Shown piece by piece: positions 11,129-21,680 of a DNA stretch of 64,000 nucleotides (position 1 is the stretch's first letter; each line of letters begins with the position of its first letter). The position numbers and the translations under genes were made by a program. Origin of the DNA: Saccopteryx bilineata (taxonomy: Eukaryota; Chordata; Mammalia; Chiroptera; Emballonuridae); NCBI RefSeq assembly GCF_036850765.1, contig NC_089493.1, forward strand, positions 217,246,744-217,310,743, in the 5' to 3' direction. The notes beneath the pieces are model-generated. The model was not told the origin of the DNA. It ran no database searches and worked only from the letters and a program-made list of their open reading frames with translations.

Positions 11129-12641
11129 TTATCTAAATGAGTACTTTTCCATTGAATGGATATTTTTTGTCAATGCATCATCTTGTAACAATATATTGTC
11201 AATAACTGAACAAGAAATATCCTTCATATTGAATTTTATGTCAAGTGCTGCAGCTAGAGTATCAACATTCAATCTCGATTTCTCACTTGTCCATAAATCA
11301 TTAGCAATGGAAAAAAACTCAAATGCTGCATTACTTCCAGGGCAGCACAATGTAAATTGAACAAGAATAAATAAATTTTCACATGGAATATGTTCATTTT
11401 TGAAATGGCTAAATATTTCCACCCATCTTTTATCAATTTTGACATGTTCATCTTCCCATTGTATTAATTTTTCAGAATTTAAATATACATTCAGTCTTCT
11501 AATTTCTTCAAAGAGACAATTGTCTATTTTGATGTCTGGCATTTCTTTAGATATAAACTCAAGACAAGATTCAATATCTGTCCAATATACTTGCAATGAA
11601 GTAAAAAAACACCATTGAAAACTGTTATTTCCCGTGATGTTTGTTTCAGACCATTCTTCGATGTATTGAAAACATATCTGGTAAAAATTCTGCACTTCTT
11701 TGATAAAACTTTTCTGTTATGCCAGATTTGATTCCTCTAAGTCTGACAATGTTTTTTATAATTAAAGAAGTTTTTCCTATAAATGAGATTTATATTGAAA
11801 AATAAAGTCATTCAAAATAAGACTAACTTCCATAGCTGAAATGTGTTCACCTTCAATCTTTTGAATTGTTTTGTGAAAAATAGATGCTTGATTATGTACA
11901 AAATACATTAATATCTCAGACATTTTATTATTGAAAAATGATTCCAAAATTTAGAACATTTGTCTAAACTTAAAAAATATGAATGGAGAGGCTCAAATAA
12001 TTGTAGAACATGCTCTATAGCAGGTGTTAGAGCAAGCCATCTAACTTTTGAATATCCTAGAAGTCTTTTGTATTCAACATTTGCTTCTCTAAAATATTGT
12101 TTTAAAGTAGCAACACAAATGATAAAATGACTAAACTGCAAATAAATTGTAGTTATTATTACTTCTACATCAATTGGCATGGCATATGACTCTATGTTGA
12201 TTGCATTTGACAAAATATGTGCATTACAACCTATTCCTAGTATTTTCTTTTGGAGTAACTCTTGTAATTTTATATACACATTATTCACCACTTTGCATCT
12301 TCACCCACCAAAATTTGTGTTTGTGTTATCAGCTGTTAGTGAAACAATTTTGGATTTCAAATTGTTTTCATTGATTACTCTATATAGATGGTTTGACAAA
12401 ATTTCAGAAGTTTCGTACTCAGTGGATTCTAAATTTAAATTTTTTACTTGAATGCCCTTGGTAACATTAAAATATCTTACTATTATTGGATACAATTTAA
12501 TTTCATTATGATTTGATGCATCAAAATTGTTACAAATGCTACACTTTCCAAGTTCTCTGTAAGTATTCTGTCACAGTAATTTTCAAAATAGCCTCACATT
12601 TTATCCTGGCACATGAAAATTTTGCATTGTGGAACTTTTTT
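11129..12641 (-). pseudogene. hAT-family transposase, C-terminal two-thirds (decayed)
   Basis: Read right to left, it carries a central RNase H-like region with the family phrase SLTADNTNTNFGG, then GIGCNAHILSNA and VRWLALTPAIEHVLQLFEPL. It ends in a hAT dimerisation domain with CPGSNAAFEFFSIANDLW. These resemble BED-finger hAT transposases and their domesticated relatives. Several frameshifts and stops (near 12300, 11905 and 11700) break it. The coding sequence continues at 21318-21680: an 8.68 kb insert separates the parts, and removing the insert plus one copy of an 18-bp duplication restores a continuous frame at the junction. It is not a functional gene here. Confidence 0.85.
12624..12641. 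repeat. Target-site duplication, left copy, of the 8.68 kb composite insert
   Basis: gcattgtggaactttttt here is identical to 21318-21335. Both copies lie within the hAT transposase coding sequence. Confidence 0.9.
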
Positions 12642-13080
12642 TTTTTTTTATAAATAAATTTTTATTTTAATGGGGTGACATCAATAAATCAGGGTACATG
12701 CATTCAAAGAAAACATTTCCAGGTTATCTTGTCATTTAGTTCTGTTGCATACCCATCACCCGAAGAGAGATCATCCTCCAACACCCTCCATCCAGTTATC
12801 TCTGTACCCCTCCCCCTCCCCCTCTTCCTCCTTCCCTCCCCCCACCTTCTGTAACCACCACACTTCTGTCCATGCCTCTTAGTCTTGCTTTTATGTCCCA
12901 TCAATGTATGGAATCCTGCAGTTCCTGTTTTTCTCTGATTCGCTTATTTCACCCCGCACAATGCTACCAAGACTCCACCATTCCGCTGTAGTGATCCAAT
13001 GTCATCATTTCTCCTAGCTGAATAGTATACCATGGTGTATATGTGCCACATCTTCTTTATCCAGTCTTCAATTTTTTTTT
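12642..13080 (-). mobile_element. L1 3' end (lineage B type), 5'-truncated
   Basis: The left end is a poly-T with an AATAAA signal on the minus strand (12661-12666). The sequence then matches the 3'UTR and final ORF2 codons of the lineage B L1 at 43761, including a [11 protein letters not shown] segment near 13030. It is only about 440 bp long. Its ORF2 end duplicates a region also present in the neighbouring L1 at 15287-15480, so the two cannot be one interrupted element. On the minus strand it is preceded by an 11-A run. Confidence 0.88.
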
Positions 13081-13084
13081 TTAC

Positions 13085-13432
13085 AGTGATTAAAGCCTTT
13101 AAGCAAACTCTTGGCCAATACAGCAAGAATCCCTAAAAGAGTAGTGTCCTTAACATGTTCACCAAGTCCAAGTTGGCCCCATCACCATGCCAAATCCCTG
13201 AAAAATGCAACCCAACCACAGTTCAGTCTGTTAGGAGTTGAGCTAAAGCCTGCCAGGCTTACATGCGTCTGCTGTGAGGAAACAGGGACACTGGAAGGTG
13301 GGCTTCCCTGAATCCTCTAAGGGAGGATTCAGTCTCTTACAGCCCTGCTCCAGCCACTTATGACCTAACCTTGCCCAGAAAGCTGGGGTTTGCCACTGAA
13401 GGCTGAAGGTGCCCAGGGCCATCAGCCCCATC
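13085..13432 (+). pseudogene. Class I ERV gag nucleocapsid fragment (left arm of inverted repeat)
   Basis: A short frame ends in TCVCCEETGTLEGGLP, which aligns with a gag zinc knuckle (CX2CX4HX4C) whose His and last Cys have been lost. The last 195 bases are an inverted copy of 14010-14204. The first 150 bases are not clearly homologous to the gag sequence upstream of the right arm and are unassigned. It is a fragment with no intact viral gene. Confidence 0.6.
13238..13432 (+). repeat. Inverted repeat, left arm (195 bp)
   Basis: Base-by-base comparison with the reverse complement of 14010-14204 shows three mismatches in 195 positions. The spacer is 577 bp. The arms cover the nucleocapsid end of a class I ERV gag. 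Confidence 0.93.
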
Positions 13433-14500
13433 TTGTCACAGGGAGCAAGAGTCCAGGAAAGTTCCCCACAGGAAAAGTCCGCATGGCACTGGAATTGTTG
13501 TCACAATTCTATACTTTGCAGCTCATGTCTAAGTCCCAATGACCACTGCTTCTAGCTGGTAATGATTCAGGTAGACTGGAAAAAGCCATTTGCAGCATGT
13601 GTGGATATGGAGCTTCTGTTCTCCTCTGCCTGGAGAGTTGAGACAAGGTTGCTTTTCCCTGGAGCTCTGTGACTGTGGCCTGGTAAAGAGAACCTTGGGA
13701 TACACTAAGCTGGGTGGCAAAGGTAAATTCATAATACAAGTTGGCAAAAGGAAGAAAGAGAGCTCTAAATTAGGAGTAGGTCCCAGCCTGAAATATGAGT
13801 TGGGCATTGAGGTAGGAGGGATAAAGGAAACACTATATATTAATCAAAGCAGCAGGAAATAGGACTATCAACACCCACAACAGAGATCTTTGAGGGAAAA
13901 TAAAAAACCTGACTATTCAGGCAAAACATAGTTAAGTGGCCCTTGTGCGAATGAGATCAGTTTACCTGCTTCTTGGAAGAAATACCCTAGGGTCGTCCAC
14001 AGTGTGGTAGATGGGGCTGATGGCCCTGGGCACCTTCAGCCTTCAGTGGCAAACCCCAGCTTTCTGGGCAAGGTTAGGTCATAGGTGGCTGGAGCAGGGC
14101 TGTAAGAGACTGAATCCTCCCTTAGAGGATTCAGGGAAGCCCACCTTCCAGTGTCCCTGTTTCCTCACAGCAGAGGCGTGTAAGCCTGGCAGGCTTTAGC
14201 TCAATGACCTTCCTTTCCACTATTGAAGCAGGACCCAGATGGCATCCTATGAGACCCCTTTGGGGTGTTGGAGCCTTTAAGGGTGTATCCTAAAAGCTGG
14301 TAGTTCCCCTGATCTCTATTGGGCTTTTTCTGCCTCTAGGTATCTTAAAAGCCATTCTCAGAAGATCTCGCTGAGGGGTTGAAGGATCCCCATTCGCCTA
14401 TATAAATCTTTTCCATATATCTGGAGCTATTTGGGAAAAAGACAGAACAGTGTTATTAGCTAGATCTAATAAAGAAGGTAGTAGTTTGCAGGCGAAAAAG
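13433..14500 (-). pseudogene. Class I ERV gag (capsid end, nucleocapsid) and protease fragment
   Basis: On the minus strand, capsid C-terminal sequence (a DPSTPQRDLLRMAFK phrase near 14370) is followed by the zinc-knuckle region (within the right arm) and then protease-like sequence (about 13990-13740). The sequence then jumps to the block 'ccagctagaagcagtgg' near 13560, which also follows protease in the provirus at 37513 and the copy at the window end. Reverse transcriptase should lie between these parts and is absent. This copy holds about 150 bp extra (about 13570-13720) that the other two lack. Stops and frameshifts are frequent. Confidence 0.75.
14010..14204 (-). repeat. Inverted repeat, right arm (195 bp)
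   Basis: 98.5% identical to the inverted left arm at 13238-13432. The counterpart in the provirus at 37513 (about 40374-40560) is far more diverged. Confidence 0.93.
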
Positions 14501-14577
14501 ATTTGGTGTCTCCTGTTCATCAGCATTCAAATGAAATGTAAATTTTTTTTTTTTAAGTAAAAAGCATGATATGGTAG

Positions 14578-14945
14578 ACCCGTCGGAGTCATTGGCCTGG
14601 TGTGCAGGATTCCCGGGTTCAATTCCTGGCCAGAGCACACAGGAAAAGCGCCCTTCTACCTCTCCACCCCTCCCCCTCTCCTTCCTCTTCGTCTCTCTCC
14701 TCCCGCCCGCAGCCAAGGCTCCACCAGAGCAAAGCCACCCTGGGCACTAAGGATGGCCCCATGGCCTCCGCCCCAGTCGCTAGAATGGCTCTGGTTGTAA
14801 CAGAGCAACACCCCAGATGGGCAGAGCATTCCCCCCTGGTAGGCATGCCAGGCGGATCCCAGTAAGGCGCACGCAGGAGTCTGTCTGACTGCCTCCCAAT
14901 CCCCATCCTCTGAAAAATACAAAAAATAAATAAATAAAAGAAAAA
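14578..14945 (+). mobile_element. Rhinolophoid-type SINE with eroded head
   Basis: The B-box region (GGGTTCAATTCCTGGCC), the CTCCACC pyrimidine stretch and the long body are present. The first part of the tRNA-like head, including the A box, is replaced or deleted ('gacccgtcggagtcattgg'). An (AAAT)n tail and a G-run follow. Confidence 0.88.
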
Positions 14946-14949
14946 ATAC

Positions 14950-15203
14950 TAAAAAAAAAGGGGGGGGGCATTCCCTTGTGCTAAAGCTCCAGGGAGCATG
15001 GAGTGAGCTTGAGTATGTCCTATGAAACATGGAGCTCTATGTTGACATATAAGTCTTTGAAGAAGGAGGAACTGCTGAAATAGTTTATCAGCATTTGTCC
15101 CTAACAGCAGTCTTTATAGTGGGAACACCATACGTAGATATTTGCTGTCTGTCTATAGATTAAGGGGGGAATATGGAAAATGCTGAAAAGCCATGATCTT
15201 TGT
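14950..15203 (-). pseudogene. Class II (betaretrovirus-like) ERV RNase H end fragment
   Basis: On the minus strand, one frame near 14970-15025 reads GHTQAHSMLPGALAQGN, the hallmark of the end of RNase H in betaretrovirus-like pol (G-H-x-x-A-H-x-x-L-P-G-x-L-A-x-G-N). The rest of the stretch is diverged. The right edge abuts the truncated 3'UTR of the L1 at 15204 on the same strand. Only a fragment is present. Confidence 0.65.
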
Positions 15204-15286
15204 GCCCCTCCCCTCCCCCAACCCCCTTCCTCTCCTCCCCCCACCCTAAACCCCAACACTGTTGTTCATGTCTCTGAGTCTCATCT

Positions 15287-18200
15287 TTATGTCCCACCTA
15301 TGTATGGAAACATATACTTCTTAGTTTTTTCTGATTTACTTCTTTCACTCAGTATAATGTTATCAAGGCCCATCCATGTTGTTGTAAAAGATCCTATGTC
15401 ATCATTTCTTATGGCTGAGTAGTACTCCATAGTATATATATACCAAAGCTTTTTAATCCACTCGTCCTCTGATGGACACTTGGGCTGTTTCCAAATCTTT
15501 GCTATTGTAAACAATGCTGCCATAAACATGGGGGTGCATTTCTTCTTTTCAAACAGTGCTATGGTGTTCTTGGGGTATATTCCTAACAGTGGTATAGCTG
15601 GGTCAAAAGGCAGTTCGATTTTTAATTTCTTGAGGAATCTCCATACTGTTTTCCACAGTGGCTGAACCAGTCTGCATTCCCACCAGCAGTGCAGGAGGGT
15701 TCCTTTTTCTCCACATCCTCGCCAGCACTTATTCTGTGTTGTTTTATTGATGAGCGCCATTCTGACTGGTGTGAGGTGATATCTCATTGTGGTTTTAATT
15801 TGCATTTCTCTAATCATTAGTGATGTTGAACATTTTTTCATATGCCTGTTGGCCATCTGTGTGTCCTCTTTGGAGAAGTGTCTATTCATTTCTTTTGCCC
15901 ATTTTTGGATTGGATTGTTTGTCTTCCTGGTATTAACTTTTACAAGTTTTTTTATAAATTTTGGTTATTAACCCCTTATCAGACGCTATGTCAAATATAT
16001 TCTCCCATTGTGTAGTTTGTCTTTTTATTCTGTTGTTATTGTCTTCGCTGTGCAGAAGCTTTTTAGTTTGATAAAGTCCCATTTGTTTATCCTGTCTTTT
16101 ATTTCACTTGCCTGTGGAGACAAATCAGCAAATATATTGCTGCGAGAGATGTCAGAGAGCTTACTGCCTATGTTTTCTTCTAAGATGCTTATGGTTTCAT
16201 GGCTTACATTCAAGTCTTTTATCCATTTTGAGTTTATTTTTGTGAGTGGTGTAAGTTGGTGGTCTAGTTTCATTTTTTTGCAGGTAGCTGTCCAATTTTC
16301 CCAACACCATTTGTTGAAGAGGCTGTCTTTACTCCATTGTATGCTCTTACCTCCTTTGTCAAATATCAGTTGTCCATAGAGCTGTGGGTTTATTTCTGAG
16401 TTCTCTGTTCTGTTCCATTGATCTATCTATGTGCCTGTTCTTATGCCAGTACCATGCTGTTTTGAGTACAATGGCCTTATAATATAACTTGATATCCGGA
16501 AGTGTGATACCTCCCGCTTTTTTCTTCCTTTTCAGGATTGCTGAGGCTATTCGTGTTCTTTTTTGGTTCCATATAAATTTTTGGAATATGTGTTCTATGT
16601 CTTTGAAGTAAGTCATTGGTATTTTAATTGGTATTGCATTGAATTTATAAATTGCTTTGGGTAATATAAACATTTTAATGATGTTTATTCTTCCTAACCA
16701 TGAACACAGTATATGCCTCCACTTATTCGTATCTTCCCTGATTTCTTTTATCAATGTTTTATAATTTTCCGAGTACAAGTCTTTAATCTCCTTGGTTAGA
16801 TTTATTCCTAGGTACTTTATTTTTTTGGTTGCAATGGTAAAGGGGATTGATTCCCTGATTTCTCTTTCTGACAGTTCATTATTAGTGTATAAAAATGCCT
16901 CTGATTTCTGAGTATTGATTTTATATCCTGCCACCTTGCCAAATTCATTTATCAGGTCTAGTAGTTTTTTGACTGAGACTTTAGGGTTTTCTACATATAA
17001 TATCGTATCATCTACAAATAATGATAGTTTTACTTCTTCTTTTCCAATTGGGATGCCTTTTATTTCTTTTTCTTGTCTGATTGCTGTGGCTAGGACTTCC
17101 AGAACTATGTTGAATAAGAGTGGTGAAAGGGGACACCCCTGCCTTGTTCCTGATCTTAAGGGGATTGCTTTTATTTTTTGCCTATTGAGTATGATATTGG
17201 CTGTGGGTTTGTCATAGATGGCCTTTATCATGTTTAGGTATGTTCCCTGTATTCCCACTTTGCTGAGAGTTTTGATCATGAATGGGTGCTGGACTTTATC
17301 AAATGCTTTTTCTGCATCTATTGAAATTATCATGTGGTTTTTCTCCTTTCTTTTGTTTATGTGATGAATCACATTGATTGATTTGCGAATATTGTACCAG
17401 CCTTGCCTCCCAAGAATAAATCCTACTTGATCATGGTGTATGATATTTTCCATATATTGCTGGATCCGGTTTGCTAATATTTTGTTGAGGTTTTTTGCAT
17501 CTAAGTTCATCAGGGATATTGGCCTATAATTTTCTTTTTTTGTGTTGTCTTTGCCTGGTTTTGGAATCAGAATTATGCTCGCCTCATAAAAGGAGTTTGG
17601 AAGTCTTCCTTCCTCTTGAATTTTTTGAAATAGCTTGAGAAGGATAGGAGTTAGTTCTTTGAATATTTGGTAGAATTCACTTGTGAAGCCATCAGGCCCA
17701 GGACTTTTCTTTTTTGGGGAGTTTTTTGATAGCTGTTTCAATCTCATTTGTTGTAATTGGTCTGTTTAGGTTTTCTGATTCTTACAGATTGATTTTTTGA
17801 AGATTATATGATTCAAGGAATTTGTCCATTTCATCTAGGTTGTCTAGTTTTTTGGCATATAGTTCTTCATAGTATTTTCTTACAATATTTTGTATTTCTG
17901 TTGTGTCAGTTGTTATTTCTCCACTCTCGTTTCTAATTTTATTAATTTGAGTCCTCTTTCTTTTTTTCTTGGTGAGTCTGGTTAAAGGTTCATCAATCTT
18001 GTTTACCTTTTCAAAGAACCAGCTCCTGGTTTCATTGATCCTCTGTATTGTTTCTTTAGCCTCTATGTCATTTGTTTCTGCTCTGATCTTTATTATTTCC
18101 TTCCTTCTACTAGCTCTGGGCTTTACTTGCTGTTCTTTTTCTAGTTCTTTTAGATGCAGGGTTAAGTTGTTTATTTGAGCTTTTTCTACCTTCTTGACAT

Positions 18201-19095
18201 ATGCCTGTAATGCTATAAACTTCCCTCTCAGGACTGCTTTTGCTGTGTCCCATAAATTTTGAGTTGATGTATGCTCATTATCGTTTGTTTCTAGGAATTT
18301 TTTAATTTCTTCTTTGATCTCAATGTTAACCCATTCATTGTTTAATAACATGTTATTTAGTTTCCAAGTGTTTGAATGTTTTTCAATTTTTCTATTGTGG
18401 TTGATTTCTAGTTTCATGCCATTGTGATCAGAGAAAGTGCTCGATATGATTTCAATCTTCTTAAATTTGTTGAGACCACTTTTGTGCCGTAACATGTGGT
18501 CTATTCTAGAGAATGTACCATGAGCGCTTCAAAAGATTGTATATTCTGCTGTTTTAAGGTGAAAGGTTCTGAAGATATCTATTAAATCGAGTTGATCTAA
18601 TATGTCCTTTAAGTCTGCTGTTTCTTTGTTAATTTTCTTTCTTAAGGATCTATCTAATGATGTTAATGGGGTATTGAAATCCCCTACTATTATAGTATTG
18701 CTGTTGATCTCGCCCTTTAAGTCCATCAAAGTCTGCTTTATATATTTAGGTGCTCCTATATTAGGTGCGTAGATATTTATAATGGTTATATCTTCCTTTT
18801 GGATTGCTCCCTTTATCATTATGTAGTGACCTTCTTTATCTCTAACTATGGTCTTTGTTTTAAAGTCCATTTTGTCTGATATACGTATTGCTACCCCTGA
18901 TTTTTTTTCATTTCCATTTGCGTAAAATATTTTTTTCCATCCTTTTATCTTCAGCCTGTGTGCATCTTTTGATTTAAGGTGTGTCTCTTGTAGACAGCAT
19001 ATGTATGGGTCCTGTTTTCTTATCCACGCAGCTACCTTATGTCTCTTGATTGGATCATTTAATCCATTAACATTTAAGGTTATTACTGGATATGT
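15287..19095 (-). pseudogene. L1 ORF2 pseudogene (copy 2)
   Basis: The endonuclease part has the N-terminal ITLNVNGLN and CCLQETH motifs (about 19070-18960). It becomes frameshifted near 18530, where the family's [11 protein letters not shown] segment is garbled. The longest open piece (17747-16359, 462 codons) holds the RT core: [15 protein letters not shown], and an FVDD box at 17018-17007. The C-terminal part keeps CWRGCGEKG near 15730. At least four breaks separate the pieces. The start codon is not evident: the frame enters from 'acatatccagtaataacc' without an ATG. Confidence 0.9.
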
Positions 19096-19181
19096 AATTG
19101 TTTATTGCTATTTTTTTCTTTAAAACTGTTTTTCTCTTTTGCCATATTTTTTTTTTCTTTGATCTGTTTACAACAGGTCCC

Positions 19182-20084
19182 TTAGCATTTCTTGCAGCCT
19201 TGGTTTGGTTGCAGTGAAATCCTTGAGTTGTTTTTTTTTTGGTCTTTAAAGCTTTTTATTTTTCCTTCAATTTTAAATGATAGCCTTGCTGGATAAAGTA
19301 GTCTTGGTTGTAGGCTCTTGTTCTGCATTACTTTGAATATTTCTTGCCATTCCCTTCTGGCCTCAAGTGTTTCTGTTGAGAAGTCAGAAGTCATCCTTAT
19401 GTGGGCTCCTTTGTAGGTGATAGTCTTTTTTTCTCTAGCAGTTTTTAATATTTTCTCTTTATCATTTAGCTTTGGTAATTTAATTATGATGTGTCTTGGT
19501 GTTGGTTTATTTGGGTTTCTCCTTAATGGAGTTCTCTGTGCTTCCTGAATATGTGAAATGTTTTCCTGCCTTAATTGGGGGAAGTTTTCTGCTATAATAT
19601 GTTTGAACAAAGTCTCTATCCCTTGTTCTTTCTCTTCTTCTTCAGGAACCCCTATGATGCGGATGTTATTTCTCTTCATGTTGTCACAGAGCTCTCTTAG
19701 AGTTTCCTCAGACTTTTTGAGTCTCTTCTCTTTTTTCTGCTCTGCTTCTGTGCCTTTATTTATTGTGTCCTCTAACTCACTGATTCGATTCTCTGCTTCA
19801 TCCATCCTGCTTTTACTTCCTTCCATTGTATTCTTTATTTCAGATATTGTATTTGTCATTTCTGTCTGATTCTTTTTTATTATTTCAATGTCCTCTTTTA
19901 TATTTGTTATCTCTTTATTTAGGTTTTCGTAATGGCCATCTATGGTTGTTCTAATATCTTTGAGCATCCTAACAATCATTATTTTAAACTCTGCATCTGG
20001 TAATTTGGTTAAATCTGATTCACTTAGGTCCTTTTCTGGGGATTTCTCTTGGTTTATTTGTGTTGTATTTCTCTGCCTCCGCAT
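19182..20084 (-). CDS. L1 ORF1 protein (copy 2), 300 codons, altered C-terminus
   Basis: ORF1p is the trimeric RNA-binding chaperone of the L1 particle. This frame is open from an ATG at 20084 (MRRQRNTTQ) to the stop. It encodes a long charged coiled coil (about residues 40-140), an RRM with NNIRIIGVPEEEEKEQG and a C-terminal domain with SDFSTETLEARREW. The last ~20 residues are out of the family frame: a 10-A run (sense strand) appears to have shifted the reading. The C-terminus therefore ends QGCKKC, whereas the neighbouring frame reads DFTATKPRLQEML. It is intact in length but probably not fully functional, and expression is unknown. Confidence 0.75.
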   Translation of the reverse strand: MRRQRNTTQINQEKSPEKDLSESDLTKLPDAEFKIMIVRMLKDIRTTIDGHYENLNKEITNIKEDIEIIKKNQTEMTNTISEIKNTMEGSKSRMDEAENRISELEDTINKGTEAEQKKEKRLKKSEETLRELCDNMKRNNIRIIGVPEEEEKEQGIETLFKHIIAENFPQLRQENISHIQEAQRTPLRRNPNKPTPRHIIIKLPKLNDKEKILKTAREKKTITYKGAHIRMTSDFSTETLEARREWQEIFKVMQNKSLQPRLLYPARLSFKIEGKIKSFKDQKKNNSRISLQPNQGCKKC

Positions 20085-21317
20085 TTTCTCTTCATGGGAG
20101 TGGCTGTGATCATGTGCTCGGGTGCACAAGGGTTGGTGGCCTTGGCCTTTGCCCCGCCCCCGTGTGTGACATTATGCTCGGTCCTGAGGGCACTGGCGAG
20201 CACCTTTGCTCAGCTGCAGGTCTCTGCCTGTTTCCGAGCTTTCGCCCTGCCTTTGCAGGATGATCCCACTCAAGGAACAGCTGCTAGCCTTGGCTCTACC
20301 ACCAGGCAGGGCTGCGTGCCCAAGCTCAGCTCCGTAGCGGAACTCCGCCTCTTCTGGGCTTTTGGCTCCACCCCCGTGGGAGGAGCTGGCTACCAAGTCA
20401 GACCGCAAGCCTGGTTGCACGGGCGGGGCAGGGCTGTGCTCCTCTGCCCTTGCTCCGGGGCTGGTTTCTACCCTTTTCGGGGTTCCCACCCTTCTCCCAG
20501 AGGATGAACTACAGGCTGCCGGCAGCTGAGCTTGACCGCTTTTGCATGCCCCCTTCTCCCCAGCCAGGCAAGATTGAGCTCACAACTGAGCCCAGTGGTG
20601 GCCAGCCGGCTTCCGCCCCTGCCAGCAGAACCGCACTTTTGTCTCCCGCTGCTGCCCGCTCTCCGATGCGCCCTCAGCCGCGTGGGTGGGGGTGTTGCAG
20701 CTTGGACCCTAAGACTCACTACTGTAGATCCGAAAGCTCCCTCCTTCTATGCAACTCTGCTCTGAATGCTGCGGGGGAGCTTGTTTGGCTGCTCTCCTAC
20801 TTCCCTTTGCTGGTATTGCTGTTTCTGGGGGAAATATTCACTTCAGCTTTGGGGAGTGACTCGTCCCAGGGGTTAGGGTGGCTATCTCCCAAAATGTTTC
20901 ACCCTATGCCTCCTAGATTGCACTCTCTTCCTGTTACTGTGGTCCTCTCCTCTCTCCCCCCATCCCCAGGAGCCCCAGGTGATTGTTTTTGAGAGAGATG
21001 TTCTGCGCGGTCCCTTTAAGAAGGATCCTGGGTCTGAGAAATCAGACTCTCTCAAAAACAGTATCCTGACTTGTTTCCAGCTAAATAGTGTCCTTATGCC
21101 TCTTCTGGGCTCTGGTGCTGCAGGCTGGGGCTTTGTTCCTGGGGCTCAGGACCCTTTCCCCTCTGCTAAACTCACTTCCCGCCACGCGAGTCTCTCCCTG
21201 CTGCCGTTCATTCCGAGGAGCTGGGCAGCCCTCTCCACGTTTCCGCGTTTCCGCTTTTCCTACCAGTCTCTGTGTGGCTTCTTCAGCATTCCTTGGTTGA
21301 AGAGTCCTTTTAGTTTC
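20085..21317 (-). promoter_or_regulatory. L1 copy 2 5'UTR (lineage A)
   Basis: A 1.2 kb GC- and CpG-rich leader, colinear with bases 1-760 of the window. It should contain the internal RNA polymerase II promoter by analogy with other mammalian L1s. It begins 'gaaactaaaaggactcttca' and shows no ATGGCG YY1-like core near its start, unlike lineage B. Open frames on both strands here are compositional. Confidence 0.7.
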
Positions 21318-21335
21318 GCATTGTGGAACTTTTTT
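21318..21335. repeat. Target-site duplication, right copy, of the composite insert
   Basis: Identical to 12624-12641 over 18 bases. Six of these are a T-run, so the informative part is the 12-mer gcattgtggaac. Confidence 0.9.
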
Positions 21336-21680
21336 AATAATTTAGTTGTACAATGCATACTACGAAAACTTTTATTGTGAATTACGGTATGAAATGCAAA
21401 TGTTCCCTCCATTGCAGCCAATTGTTTTTTATCTTCAGAATAATTTGAAGTTTTAAAAAACTTGTTACTTTACAACTGGAAGCTGATGCATCTAATGATT
21501 GCTTATGTTTGTTGGTGGTCAAGTGTTTCGTTATTGCTGCTCTGCCCCAACTGCAATACAAAATTCTCTGCAGCAAATATTGCAGAAGACAATGGTATTT
21601 TTCTTTGATATGAAGAATGGGAATTCCTTTTTCAATTTATAGTTGAAATGGCATTTTATGTTTTGATTTTTCCATACCTT
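21318..21680 (-). pseudogene. hAT transposase, N-terminal part with BED-like zinc finger
   Basis: The minus strand encodes KHLTTNKHKQS, with the HX5H end of a BED zinc finger, followed by EGTFAFHTVIHNKSFRSM in a shifted frame. This joins in family order to KFHNAKFSCA, whose two halves lie on either side of the composite insert. It is decayed. The 5' non-coding end and terminal inverted repeat of the hAT element were not located to the right. Confidence 0.75.

Larger units (their letters stand above)
15204..21317 (-). mobile_element. L1 retrotransposon copy 2 (lineage A), full 5' end, own 3' tail missing
   Basis: The 5' end abuts the right copy of an 18-bp target duplication at 21318, so it is full length at 5'. 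It contains a 1.2 kb 5'UTR, an intact-length ORF1, and an ORF2 broken by stops and frameshifts. Compared with copy 1, it stops after 'ggggcacaaaga' and lacks the last ~130 bp of 3'UTR and the poly-A tail. Class II ERV sequence follows directly. The matching target duplication is not here but at 12624-12641, beyond ERV, SINE and another L1 3' end. Confidence 0.93.

Noticed and set aside
11129..12495. Domesticated hAT (BED-finger type) host gene
   Set aside because: Stops and frameshifts occur throughout and an 8.68 kb insert lies in the coding region.
20049..20992. 152- and 180-codon ORFs antisense to L1 copy 2
   Set aside because: They lie in the GC-rich 5'UTR, and the colinear region at 1-760 does not preserve them.
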